Source of the DNA: Setophaga petechia
Taxonomy: Eukaryota; Chordata; Aves; Passeriformes; Parulidae
Reading direction: 5' to 3'
Assembly: GCA_024362935.1 (NCBI GenBank)
Contig: JANCRA010000008.1
Location: 35,124,557 to 35,188,556 of the forward strand
DNA length: 64,000 nucleotides
The notes beneath the pieces are model-generated. The model saw nothing but the letters and a program-made list of their open reading frames with translations. It did no database searches and had not been told where the DNA came from. This document shows positions 45,665 to 57,454 of the stretch, in pieces. The translations under genes and the position numbers were made by a program. How positions within the stretch are numbered: position 1 is the first letter of the stretch; each line of letters begins with the position of its first letter.

Positions 45665-45773
45665 ATTCTGTCTGCATCACCATCACTGGGGAGTGTTACT
45701 GAGCTTCAGGCAACAGTTCCAGGCTCAGCCAGTTTTATTCCGGAAGCTGTGGTTGATCGGCTTACGGCACAAG
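45665..45773 (+). CDS. RTTN: RTTN exon w25 (phase 0 to 1), linker
   Basis: The acceptor is tggctttctag|ATTCTG and the donor is CACAAG|gtaagt. It encodes ILSASPSLGSVTELQATVP to VVDRLTAQ plus one base. It is Ser/Thr/Pro-rich at first, then FIPEAVVDRL reads as a short helix. Confidence 0.83.
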
Positions 45774-46321
45774 GTAAGTCAAGCTTGAGTCTTGTACCTG
45801 ATGTAAATACAGTGTATTCACCTGCCCATATTTCAGTGTTTGTCCATGCTGTGCATTGTACTGGTACTTGCATGTTGCTGGAGCAGTTGATTCTTCTAGT
45901 AGTTGTTTTAGGAGACAAATATTAAACACTTCCTTTAATATGAAATTTCACAGAAGCAAGTGAAAATGTTGCTGCTTGAAATGCAGCTCAAGATTTGGGT
46001 TCTCTTCCTGGCATCTAGTCATGCTTTCAACACATCAGTCATGGTAGAGCTGTCATATACATACATAGGAGTGTGTTTGCACATACATGCCCAAAGATCT
46101 GTATATAATCCTCTTTATATGTAGAAGCATAAAAATTAATATAATATAAAAAATATATTTATAATCATGTATGTAGAGAGAGCTGTGTACAAATAAAAAT
46201 ATTTTTCTTCTAAAGAAGGGACTGGTAATTTGTGTCTTTCCAAATTTGCTAGTTATCTTTATTTAATGCCTGGTAATGGGAGCATTTTATTTGGGAACCA
46301 TTTCCTGTATCTGATTTCATC

Positions 46322-46340
46322 TTTTTTTTTTTTTTTTTCC
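46322..46340. repeat. Poly-T run
   Basis: About 18 consecutive T bases in the intron before w26. It is not obviously the tail of a recognisable retroposon. Confidence 0.8.
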
Positions 46341-46478
46341 CATTCATTCTTGAATATGCAATTTAAATATAGGGAGGACTTGGATATTTTATGAAAAATA
46401 CAAATAAACTCGGTTGATGTAACTGCTGCAATTTAACATTTTGGTTGTTTTGGGTTTTTTTTATTCAACACACTCTAG

Positions 46479-46677
46479 GTCAAAGTGATGCAACCATAAC
46501 AGAATCTCCAAGTCAACATGATTCTCCCATGTCTGCTGCTCTGTCTAAACAACGTGCTGTAGTCACACCTGTCCTTTTGTCAGCTGTTTGCAGCCTTCTG
46601 CACAATCTGCTGGTTGTCATGCCAAAAGATACTGGAATTGCCCTTCAACAAACACATTTGCTAACAGCTCTCAGCAG
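46479..46677 (+). CDS. RTTN: RTTN exon w26 (phase 1 to 2)
   Basis: The acceptor is caacacactctag|GTCAAA and the donor is AGCAG|gtatga. The first 20 or so residues (GQSDATITESPSQHDSP) finish the linker. After that, VVTPVLLSAVCSLLHNLLVV restarts the helical repeats. It ends THLLTALS. Confidence 0.85.
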
Positions 46678-47679
46678 GTATGAGATCGATAACTGTTGAA
46701 CTACAAACAAGGTGTAGCAATAGATGCTTCAAAAATCTTCAAATGAGATCTACCCATGTTTCTCACTAAAACTGTTAGTTTAAGCATATTGATCACTTCT
46801 TGCTCCTGAAGTGTTCAATTTTTTTTTAATAAAAAAACCAATCAGTTGAAGAAATGAATCAGAATTACTTCTTTTTGTTTTCACAGAATAGGTAGTCATA
46901 TTGGTGATTTCCATTTGTGGTGTATGTTTAATATAGGACTACTGTGTACCTCTCATGATGTTTTAGGGCTTTGTCAGGTACTTGGAATTGCAGATCATTT
47001 CGCTCATTTTATTTTTCTTCTTTGAATTGTATCAAATATTTTGAAGATGAGCCAAGGATTTTCACACTAAAAGAGAGTAAATAGAGCTTGCCAAATTTGG
47101 ATGATGAATCCCAGTATTTTACTTCCTTTTAAAAGAAGGAACCACTTCAAAGAAGTCTTCAGATTGTATGCCATGTTTCCATTTCCATTGTAGCAAATGC
47201 CTTTGTCTATAAAAAATGTTTGGAAGTCCTGAAGTGTAGCATGAAAAATTAGTTCATTTTTTTGGTAAAAGTTTTCAAGGGCATTTGTAGTTGCTCTTCA
47301 TAGTGCAATTAATGGAAAAAACGAAACACAGACAAACAAACATAAAACCCCAACAACCCTGGTGTGGATACAGCTTATATTATTGCAGAGCTGTTTATTC
47401 TTCTAGAGGAAAGAAAATAAGAAATCAAATAGAAAAAATTGATTTTTGCCAGTGCAGTAGCAGCTATTGGAATTTATATTAGTCTAGCTATTTTGAAACA
47501 ACATACTGCTGCTATAGTTGCCATTGCACTAGACTTCCTCAAAATAGTGGGGTTTAGCAGTAAGTGCATCTTACTTTATTTCTACTTAGTTTATTTATAT
47601 TATTCTCTTCTATGGAATGTTAAGTTAATAGACTGTTTAATTACTTAACCATATTTCTAACCAATATATTTTGTTTTAG

Positions 47680-47767
47680 TCTTGTTAGTGCTAATCTGGT
47701 TGAAACATGCATCTTGGAATTGAAAGCTCCATTGCATCCATGTCATATGGAACATGTAAAAGCTCAG
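47680..47767 (+). CDS. RTTN: RTTN exon w27 (phase 2 to 0), weak donor
   Basis: The acceptor is atattttgttttag|TCTTGT and the donor is GCTCAG|gtcgga. The exonic CAG is ideal but +3 to +6 (cgga) is poor. It encodes SLVSANLVETCILELKAP to MEHVKAQ. Confidence 0.82.
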
Positions 47768-48361
47768 GTCGGAGAAGCATTTGTAACTTACTAATTTTTC
47801 ATTTATGTCAGCGTAATTTATCTTCATTAACATAGTCCAGACACACTGTTATAGGCTACATTCATGTCAATCCTTATGCTTTTGACAAAGCTTAAGTGAA
47901 AATAAACCATTTTATTCAACACAGAAGAATTAATTTCTGTGTTAGGACTGTAATTGTAATGACCAAACTGAAAATGAATTGTCTTTTAAAAGTATAAGTT
48001 AAATTTAGTCATTCAAGAAATTATGTAATAGATATTTTTGTATGTTACTGAAGTATGAGCCAGATATAGTTACTGACATGTTGGATATTTATTGTCTGTA
48101 ACAAACCTGGCTGCTTTGCTTTGTCTCTGATCCTACAGACACTTACATAGTTCTCAGCTAATTTTGATGTATGCAAACCATATAGGGTTACTGCTGATAG
48201 AACTACCTTTTTATCAAATTTAACTCTGTATATACAATGTATAGAATATGATTTTTCACAACACAGCCATTTCGTAGCTTCTGGTCCTCTGTGTCCAGAT
48301 TTACTTGGAAGTAAATTGCTCTTCTAATTAAAGAAATGTGTTTCTGCAGAAAACTTATGAG

Positions 48362-48384
48362 AATAAATAAATAAATAAATAAAT
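48362..48384. repeat. (AAAT)n microsatellite
   Basis: Nearly six copies of AAAT/ATAA in the intron between w27 and w28. Confidence 0.92.
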
Positions 48385-48748
48385 ATGTCAGCTTCTGTTT
48401 TTAGGAAGAGAGATGTATTCTTCAGTATTAATGACCATTTTTGTGTTTTCCTTTGTGACCTTCCAATGAGTATGCTGCTGTAAATGTAGCAAGAGTCATG
48501 ACCTTCTCACAAGGAACTTTTGTTTTGCTACTAGAAAATTGATTGCATATATGTGTTTCCAGTATAGGGATTCTGTTTCATCTTCTACAGTAAAAATTAA
48601 GAGAAATATTTTAAATACGTGTCCTATTATTTAAATGGTGTTTATTAAAACATTATGAATCAGTTAAATCAATGTGATTAAACTTTAAATAATGTGGAAG
48701 GTGTAAATATATGGCTTTATTTGATATCTTTCTACAAATATTTAACAG

Positions 48749-48902
48749 GTCTTGTTGCTACTTCAGTACTTGTCATCTGTGTCCAGGCTTCTAAAATCTT
48801 GTTTATTGGTGGACTCTGATCTTGTAAACCAGGATGAACTGCTGAAACCTCTCTTAGGGAATACCTTCAGGATTCTCACCATACGTCCCAAAGCTGGCTT
48901 AG
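48749..48902 (+). CDS. RTTN: RTTN exon w28 (phase 0 to 1)
   Basis: The acceptor is aatatttaacag|GTCTTG and the donor is TTAG|gtaatg. It encodes VLLLLQYLSSVSRLLKSCLL to RPKAGL, with LGNTFRILTIRP near the end. The intron to w29 is only 154 bp, the shortest in the window. Confidence 0.86.
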
Positions 48903-49056
48903 GTAATGAAGTACTTTGTTTCCTTTATAACCAGACAGAGGCAGGTCTCCATTTAGGTACCACCTTGAGGTAAATGGACAGGTGTGGTGAGGCTCAGCTT
49001 TCCAGGTCTGTGCACATTTTTAAGTGGTTTGATTTTTTCCTGTGTTATCTTTGCAG

Positions 49057-49194
49057 ATCCCGAGTTAATGTCTGTACTTCATGAGACATGGGTAGACTCT
49101 TTCAGCCTTCTAGCTACATTACTGTGGAAAAATGGCCAGATATCTTTTCCATCTGTGACAGCAGCCCTTGCAAATCACTGTACAGCAATAATTG
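49057..49194 (+). CDS. RTTN: RTTN exon w29 (phase 1 to 1)
   Basis: The acceptor is gttatctttgcag|ATCCCG and the donor is AATTG|gtaatg. It encodes DPELMSVLHETWVDSFSLLA to ANHCTAII. It is a helical repeat segment. Confidence 0.86.
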
Positions 49195-50037
49195 GTAATG
49201 ACTATTCCTGCATGGTTTTTTTCTAGCAACTAATAAACAAATAGAAAGGAGAGTCATTGCTCTTTAGATGCTATTAAGTAGTTACTAATGAGATACCCAC
49301 AATGAAAACCAATGTGTCCAGAGCTTGACTGACTTGCTTTGTTTTCTTCACATGTATGGATGAATGATTTTAGTTGTAAACTTTAACCAAATGTGGCATT
49401 TGTTAAATGATCCATTAGCACGTCATTTTTTCCCCCTTCTTTCTTTTTAAATATCTTTCATAAAAGGAAAGCAAAATTTTGCAGGAAGATGAGAGATCTA
49501 GAAATCCAAGATTATTATACAGGAGGGATTTTTTTGTATTTTAATTATTCTAACATTAGTTACTTGCATAGTTAGGCAAGATTCTGTGACATGCTTCAAT
49601 ACTGAAGTATGAACACAGTCCAGACAAGCTTGTGCATGTTAAGAGATCTACTGAACCCAAATCCAATTGCAAATAAAGCAGCTAATACATACTGTTGGTT
49701 TTATGATGTAAACTGTTGATAAAGTAAGGAGAGTTCAAAAAATTACTGGAAAAATAAGGGATTTGAGTGAAATGGAGATTGCTTTTTTGTTTTATAGTCA
49801 AATGAATGCAGAGCAATTAATTCATTCAACCATTATAAAACTCAAACTATTCTTTCTTAGATTATTTTGAAGACTTATAAGATGCATAGAGTATGTAGAA
49901 TTCCTTGTACAGTGCACAGTATAACTGCTTCTGGGTTCATGTGCTTTTTTTGTAAGTCTTTCTGTGTTCTAAAGTATACTTGAGCTTTATTCATAATGAA
50001 ATGTAAAAATTTTAATTTTTTTTGTTTAACGTTTTAG

Positions 50038-50249
50038 ATACCATTTCTGATTGTATTCATCTGTCTACCACATATCCTGCTTTATATGTGGCTAGTTTAC
50101 AGTTCCTCTCTGTCCTTTTGAATGAGGAAGGAAGAAAACAGCTCCAGGATAGACAGAGTGTGTGTCAAAATCCAACTATTAGCTTTCTTCTGGATCACAC
50201 TGAAGAATTCCAGGCATCAGTAACTCAACTTACTGCTTTAATTATTCAG
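50038..50249 (+). CDS. RTTN: RTTN exon w30 (phase 1 to 0)
   Basis: The acceptor is tttaacgttttag|ATACCA and the donor is ATTCAG|gtattt. It encodes DTISDCIHLSTTYPALYVAS to VTQLTALIIQ. ALYVASLQFLSVLLNEEGRK is a clear ARM-like helix pair. Confidence 0.87.
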
Positions 50250-53200
50250 GTATTTGAAATTTGACAGTGTGATTGCAGGATATACTTTTGCATTTTTGAT
50301 TTTTTTATTTTCTTTATATTTAATCCTTTGCTTATTTATAGGTTGGTAGAAGTAAGCAAATTATATATGAAATTTCTGTCTTATTTATTTTCCCTCCAAC
50401 TTAGTTCTTTTATCTATATTCTTTAATTTATGTGCAGTTTGTCACTGTAACAATCATAGTGATCTATGATTAGAAGTGTAGTTTTTTTCTGAATGATGCA
50501 CTTTATATAAAGTGTCACTTATGATTTCTGTTGTTCTGAAGTCATTGCCTTACAGCTATTTTTAATAAGTATCTTATTACTATTTTACTATGTAAAGCAT
50601 ATTTTTTTGACATTTATTGGTCATATATTGGATGGTGTGACCAAAAGAATGCTCTCTTAGTATTCATCTCCTCTCTTCCTATGGATGCTGAATTCTTGTT
50701 GAATAACCTTACTCCTACCAAGACTTGTCCTGTTATCTGTCACAAACTTTGTGCTTCTTTCCTGCTCTGTTGCAGCACTGTGGCTCTATTGTATCTATTG
50801 GGGCATGGTGTTCTGTCCATTGAGAACCTGCTGTCTTTCAGGGAGGAAAAACTTCCCAATAGGGTCTTTCTTGGTCACTCTACAGGCCACATAACCAGAA
50901 TGCTCTACTTCTTTGGCAACTAACGTCAGATAATTTTAGGGCACAGTGTGAGGATACAATTTTCAGGAACTCAAGCAAAACAGGGGCATTTTGTTCAAAT
51001 CCCATATTTCGCTAAATATCCTGTTGGATTTTTGTATTAATGCTTGCATATGTGCCTGGAACAGAACTCCTTGGCTCTGGCACAAAAAGTATGGTTGCAT
51101 GAGAGTATGTCTGATAAAGACATGTTGTAACATTCCTCTAATTTCATGCAAGTGTACATAACTGCTTATCAGTCTGTGCCAGGGGACCATTCTTATGCTG
51201 AGAGCAGAAGATCTTGATACAGTGAAGAATGAACTGCAGACTGCAGCCAGTCAATGAAAGGACATTAGACATAGTTTGAGTATTGTAAGAGACATCAGCT
51301 TTTAACATGCTTTTTAACTGTTCACAAATGTAGACAGACGTTGCATTTTGTTCATAAAAGAGTTCAAAAGATAGCCTATGCTCTCTGTGTCCTTACAGGG
51401 CTGCTATGATCTCACTAAAAGGATAACACACTTAGGAAAGAAACAGCTTCAGTTTCTTAGGTCAAAGTACATGTATTTATTTACAACCTCTTACAGTGGT
51501 CATTGAGAGGACAGTGGGATGAGCCCATGGGATGTAAAGTAGCCTATTGAAACAACAAACACCTAAACAAAATTGCCATTAAAAATGAAAAAAAAAACCA
51601 ACCCAAAAGATTCTGGACTTTCTTCAGGAGAAGCACTTTTAAAGAGAAGCAGTCAAGCAAATAATTGGCTGACATAGAAAGGGAAGGGAGAGTTTTCAAA
51701 CAAATAGTAATCTCCATTAATCATCCTAAATACATAAAATCTACAGAATACCTGATATATGCAGTGGCAAGTGCTAATTTAGTATCCAATGTGCAGGTGT
51801 GAATATTAGTAGACCAGGTCTCAACTTGGAATTCGTTATCACATGCAAGAAATCTAGTAGGTACACATGCTGACTTTGAAAGGATTTGGTTGTTTTGTGT
51901 ATGTAAATGTTAATTTTTTTGTACATGTGCTTATGATCAGAAATAAAATTAAGAAGGAAATCATAATCTAGAAATAAACTCTCAAATTTTGTCCCTAACA
52001 TTTTTTTCCTAGATATAAAGCTTACATTATAAAAGAAAGACTGTGATCTCCCCTGCACCTAACTTGCAGTAGGTGAAGACTAACATAGCCAGATTTATGG
52101 GACATCTTAAATTTATTATGCAACATAATTTCAAAAACTAATTCTGTATCCATTTTCATTTTAATACTTTTATTATATTTTAAAACTATAGGATCTTTTG
52201 GCACAAGGCATTATAAATTTCTAGAGTTATTTTTTCCATTCAACTGGTAGTTAATCATTAATTAATTCTTAATTACTTGTACTCCCTATGCTTGACATAA
52301 ATTTTCATTTTTTATTATGAACTGTAGTTCTTGATGACTGAATCAGAAAAAATGCGTAGAAGATCATGCTTCAAGAAAGAACAGAATTTTGCTAGCATTC
52401 AAGATAAAATTTAGAAAACAGTAAGATGAAATTAAAACTTGAATAAGATACAGATATAAGACAACTCACCTTAATTATTGGATCAATTCTAGTCTCCCAC
52501 ATAATACTTACAGGAAAATACCCAAGAGGTTGATACAGAAACATATTTTGTATTAATAAAGTATAAATGAATATTAAGAAAAAGTAAAAACATTTAGAAA
52601 TTTATTAGGGCCAAAGCCTTTGAATTGATAAGTCACAAAACCTGCATCTTAAGCTGTGCAAGATTGCTGGAATTCAACAATTTTTTCTTTCCTGGCTTGT
52701 GCTAATTAGTTTAAGCTTTTAAATGCTCAAGCATCTAAATTTTTAATTTGAAAAGAAGCTATCTCCTATCAGAACAAAAAACTAGTTAATTTACTTCGAA
52801 CATTCTTGTGTTACTGTTAGATTTGAGATTTCACACCAGATCTAGTAAAAACTGTTGTAGTCTACATGTAAATTTCTTTTTTGTTGGTTATAAACACAGA
52901 ACCCAGTCCATGCTTCGGTGCTTTTATTTGGTGTCAGTTTTCCTTATCAATGAGGTTTTGGGATTTTTCTAGTTATTAACTTCCTATTCTATATCCTTTG
53001 ACGTTCTCACCCCTAGTTACAGTGAACAGTTCAATAAATTATGACCTTAGAGCATACATGGATATTTTATTGCATATGAAAATTTGAAAAATGTATAAGT
53101 CCATTAATACATGGTGTATGTAGAATTAAAATTTGTGAGATATGGATATCATATCATGAGATTTCTGTCTTAAGTGTTAAGGTTTTCTTAAGATGTTTTA

Positions 53201-53983
53201 TTTTTGGCTAGCTTCAAAATATGTTTTTCTCTTTACTATGATCCAGCAACTGTTCTTATTTTCCTGTATTTTTCTGATTGCAATGGATGGTGTTTTCTAT
53301 TATCTTGGATGTCAGAACTGGCATGGTGTTTTAGGGAAAATTGCTAGATAGACAAAGTTCTGTAGTGGATAATATATGAAGCACGGAGTACTCCTTGTCT
53401 TTCAGCTATCTTGTTATATGACTCCAAATAAATATTCTTTGAAAACAGAGATTATACTTAGGTTATTAGAAATGTCATGATGCTCACAAAGGCCTCACAA
53501 AACTAAGACAAGCTACCATTTTTCACTGGTTAGTAAGAGTATCTAAAATAACTCTCAGTAATTTTTTTGAAGGAATTTCACTGTATTTGATCTTCATCAT
53601 CACTGTATAGAAGGAAAGTGAGATTGCACTAAAGGCATATCAGTGAGTTGTCTGCAATACCAACCTTATTCCTGAATATTAGGAAAATAATGGAATGCCA
53701 GGATTTGGAATCTACACCTTAGAAAAGTAGAATATTAAGAAAAGAATAAGAGGAGTGAGCTTAGGAGAAAAAGAAGAAATAATTAATTTTTAAAAAATCA
53801 GTTTAAAACACTTCAATGCAGACTGACTATAAACATGAATTTAGAGGGGGAGAATTCTATTTAGAAATAGAGTGAGAAATCATCCAAATGAAAATATAGA
53901 CTCTGACAATCTATTTATAGCTGTGAATAGTACTTTTAATATGGTTACTTCTTCATTTCAGTAATGAAATTGCATTTTTTTAG
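50250..53983. other. RTTN 3.7-kb intron between w30 and w31
   Basis: Unique sequence. The part 50640-51650 is less AT-rich than its flanks and could be an old, unrecognised repeat, but I see no terminal structure. No exon signals with coding support. Confidence 0.45.
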
Positions 53984-54089
53984 GTCTGTGAAACAAAATC
54001 TTCAAAGGATGTGCTGAAAGAAGTTGCTACAAATGCACTGTTGTCTCTGTTAGCTGTCAGTAAAAATGCCCAGAAATGTGCTTTGGAAG
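53984..54089 (+). CDS. RTTN: RTTN exon w31 (phase 0 to 1)
   Basis: The acceptor is gcattttttag|GTCTGT and the donor is GGAAG|gtgagc. It encodes [20 protein letters not shown] to [27 protein letters not shown] again looks like an ARM helix. Confidence 0.86.
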
Positions 54090-55064
54090 GTGAGCATTTC
54101 AAAATGTGTGTTTAATTATATGTGAATCAAATGCTTGCAGGTGTTTTACATATTACCTTTAGATTGTAATTTTTTTTTTCAAAGCAGAAGACCTAGGTTT
54201 CAGTGGCAGGGTTTTTTTTCAGATTTTCACTAAGAAATCTTATTAATAATTAAAGTTTTCAGCTGCAGATGAAATATTATGTTATAGCCAGTTTAAAATC
54301 CTGTGGTGAAGTCACAGGTTTGTGTTGGAGTAAGAAGAGACCTGTTAACTTTTTACTGCTAATGGTATATTCATCCATTAGAAACTGGAGATTTTTCATT
54401 GGCAGTATCTTCCTATTCTTGTGTAGGTGAAAATATACCCTGTGTTTTTAGTTCTGGCTGTACCTGGACAAGAGGAAACTTCTTTTTTTCAGCTTTGTTC
54501 TTTCCTGATTCTTTGGTCCCATTTTACAGATTAATTAGGATTTTCTTCCCTTCACAGTAGTAAACCAGCTTCTAATCACAGGCTTCTTGTGCCCTCCAGA
54601 ACATGGGAGAACGGTGAATTTGCATTTCTCATGCCCAAGTGCACTTTGTCTTGGGTGCTTTCCTGTAACTTACATCTCTGGTTTTTCCACTCTGTAACCT
54701 ACACTGCACTGACATTAATAGTTTAGATCTGTGCAATGTCTGATCCCTACAGTGATAGAAAACTCAACTTCAGGTCCTAGGCTTTCAGCTCTTTCCCAGT
54801 GTATTTGTTCTGTACTCAGTCCTTACTTCAGTCAGGCTGCTTCTTCTGTTGATGATTTACTAGATCATCTAAGTTCCAGCTTCCTGTGAAGGCACTTCTG
54901 CTGCAGGAAGTGCATCATTCTGTGCTAGAGCAGCCATCAAGTCATCCTTGCAACACAGACCTTAGGAAAGAGAATGACAACCTCAGGGGCTCAAAGCAGT
55001 GTTCTAAAGATACCTGTAGCTCTAGCATCACCTGTTCATCTCTTAAGGGCTACTTTAAGTTAAA

Positions 55065-55716
55065 AATGCAAAGCCCTGCACCTCAAAAGGTACAAGACCT
55101 TACAGCAGTAGAGGCTGACTGGAGAACTGAAAAAAGAGCCTGGTAGGCAGCAAACTGAATGTGAGAAGACTAACAGCATCCTGGACTCTATTAACAGGAA
55201 CACAGCCATTAGATCAAGCGGAAAAGTTTCTTTACTTACCATAGACTAAATCTAGAATAGTGCATCCAGTTTTGGCCCAGTACAACAAATATCAACAAAC
55301 TGGAGCAGGTTCCCCAGAGGGCCATCAGGGTGGTTGTATTCACTTGTCATTAGAGAAGAAGCTGATGGAGTTGACTTAACTCTCTCTACCTGGAGAAAAG
55401 AAGGCTTCGGGAAGACCTATGAGATTTTGAACAAGTTGGAGATGGGTTTCTTACAGAAGTGCATGGTATAGGAGGATGGAAAGAATGGGTGTAAATTGAA
55501 ACACAAGAGTCAAACGACCTGTAAATAAGCATTTGCCCTTTGAGGGCAGTGAAGTACTGCTAGACATAGTGTACTCTCTCTGTCCTTGGACATTTTCAAG
55601 ACCCAGGAGGGTAAATCTGCAGGCAAACCTTGCCTGCTTAGAGCTTGCTCTGCTTTGAGGAGAAGGTTGGGTATATGACCTCTGGAGGCCATCTCTTCCC
55701 TGTCGAATTATCCCAT
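55065..55716 (+). mobile_element. CR1 LINE fragment, sense, 3' end
   Basis: It contains GCAAAGCCCTGCACCTCAAA, GGAGCAGGTTCCCCAGAGGG, CTACCTGGAGAAAAGAAGGC, CCTTGGACATTTTCAAGACC and ATGACCTCTGGAGGCCATCT, which follow CR1 order to its 3' end. It meets the tail of an opposite-strand CR1 at about 55718. Confidence 0.82.
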
Positions 55717-55717
55717 T

Positions 55718-56885
55718 ATCATGCAATCATAGAATGCATTGGATAGGGCCTTTAAAGGCCAGCTAGGTCAACCTCCCTACAACAATCAGGGAGAGCTTCA
55801 ACTTTATCACGTTATGCAGAGCCCTATCCAAGTGTTTCCAGGGGTGGGAGATCCACCATGTCTCTGGACAACCTGTTCCAGTGTTTCACCAACTTCACTG
55901 TAAAAAATTTCTTCCTCATATCTAGTCTAAGTTTGTCCTCTTTTAGTTTAAAACAATTACGCCTTAAAACAGACCCCGCTAATATGTTTGTTCCCTTCTT
56001 TCTTAAGCTTTTCCTTTTAAGTGGAAGGCTGCAACCAGGTCTTTCATGAGCATTCTCTTCTCCAGGCTGAGCAATCCCAACTCTCTCAGCCTGTCCTCAT
56101 AGATGTATTAGATCTCTCTCAGGATTAATGTGACCTGGCTCTGGACTCGCTCCAAGAGGTCTTTTCTGTGCTGAGGACCCCACAGCTGGATGCAGTGTTC
56201 CAGGTAGGGTCTCACTAGAGCAGAGGGGCAGAATCTCCTCCCTTGCCCTGCTGGCCTCTCTGCTTTGGGTGCAGTCCATGATGCACTTGGCCTTCTAGAC
56301 TGTGAACTCACATTGCCTGGCCATATCCAACCTTTCATTCCCCCTGCCCTAATTACATCTTGGCAGGGTTGTTCTCAATCCTTTTATCTCCCAGTCTGTA
56401 TTGATAGTTGGGATTGTCCCAACCCAAGTGCAGCACCTTGCACATGACCTTGTTGAATGTCATGAGGTCCATCTGGACCTTGAGCTTGTCAGGTCCCTCT
56501 GGGTGGCATCTGAGACCTCAGATGTGTTAATTGCACTGCTCAGTTTGGTGTCACCTGCAAATTTGCTGCAGGTGCACTCAATCCCACTATGTTATTGATG
56601 AAGACATGAAACATTATTGGTCCCAATATGGATCCCTGAGGGACACAACTTGTCACCACTCTCCATCTGGACATTGATCCATTGACTGCTACCCTCTAGG
56701 TGTGACCATCTAACCAATTTCTCATCCACTACCTAGTCCACCTGTCAATTCCATAACTCTCCCAATTTGGGAGGATGTTGTAAAGGACTGTGTCAAAATT
56801 CTTACAGAAGTCCAGACAGATGGTATCTGTAGCTCTTATCTTCTCCACTTACATAATCACTCCATCATCTTATAGTGACTTAAAG
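55718..56885 (-). mobile_element. CR1 LINE fragment, antisense
   Basis: Starting with the reversed tail CAATCATAGAATGCATTGGA, it continues through GTGGGAGATCCACCATGTCT, CTGGACAACCTGTTCCAGTG, CTCCAGGCTGAGCAATCCCA and CCCTGAGGGACACAACTTGT, all classic reversed CR1. At about 1.17 kb it is the longest LINE piece in the window. It retains part of the reverse-transcriptase C-terminal region, with broken frames. Confidence 0.88.
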
Positions 56886-57359
56886 ACTCTAGATCCAAAC
56901 AAAAGAGCCTAACTTGACATTTTGCCCTTGAAGTCACCTGAATGGTTGCTTTGCTTTGTCTCACAAAGGATGCAGCAAATCTGCTGTTGTTAGGGAAAGG
57001 TTAGGTAAAATAAATGGATGCCTTAATCTCTTGAAGTTTCACGCTTCTAAGGAGCATCGTTGAAGATATCCTGAAGAGTTATGAGTTATTATCTGCTCCA
57101 CCCAAATCATCTTCCCCTCTCAATCTTACCAGTCCTTCCTTTGGGCATTCCTCTCATGGGACTTTGTTGCAAGAGGACTCAAATGTATTCTTGCTTCTTG
57201 AGAGCATTCAACTAGATGCAATAAACTCAGAAAGCATATGCTACTTCCTGATATCAAGTAGAGAACAAGAAGATCATTGCCAAGAAGATACTTTGGTTTT
57301 TAATATAACATTTTTGATTGTGAATGTAATTATAAATGTTACTGGTTTTTGTCTTCCAG

Positions 57360-57454
57360 CTGACCTGATAGACAGCTGTATTGAAAACATGAAGCACATC
57401 CATGCACAGCTGAATTTGGATTCCCTAAAGCTTGGGAAAGCACAGAGAAAAAAG
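57360..57454 (+). CDS. RTTN: RTTN exon w32 (phase 1 to 0)
   Basis: The acceptor is ttttgtcttccag|CTGACC and the donor is AAAAAG|gtagct. It encodes ADLIDSCIENMKHIHAQLNL, then DSLKLGKAQRKK with a basic end. This stretch is among the most recognisable for rotatin and anchors the gene call. Confidence 0.88.
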
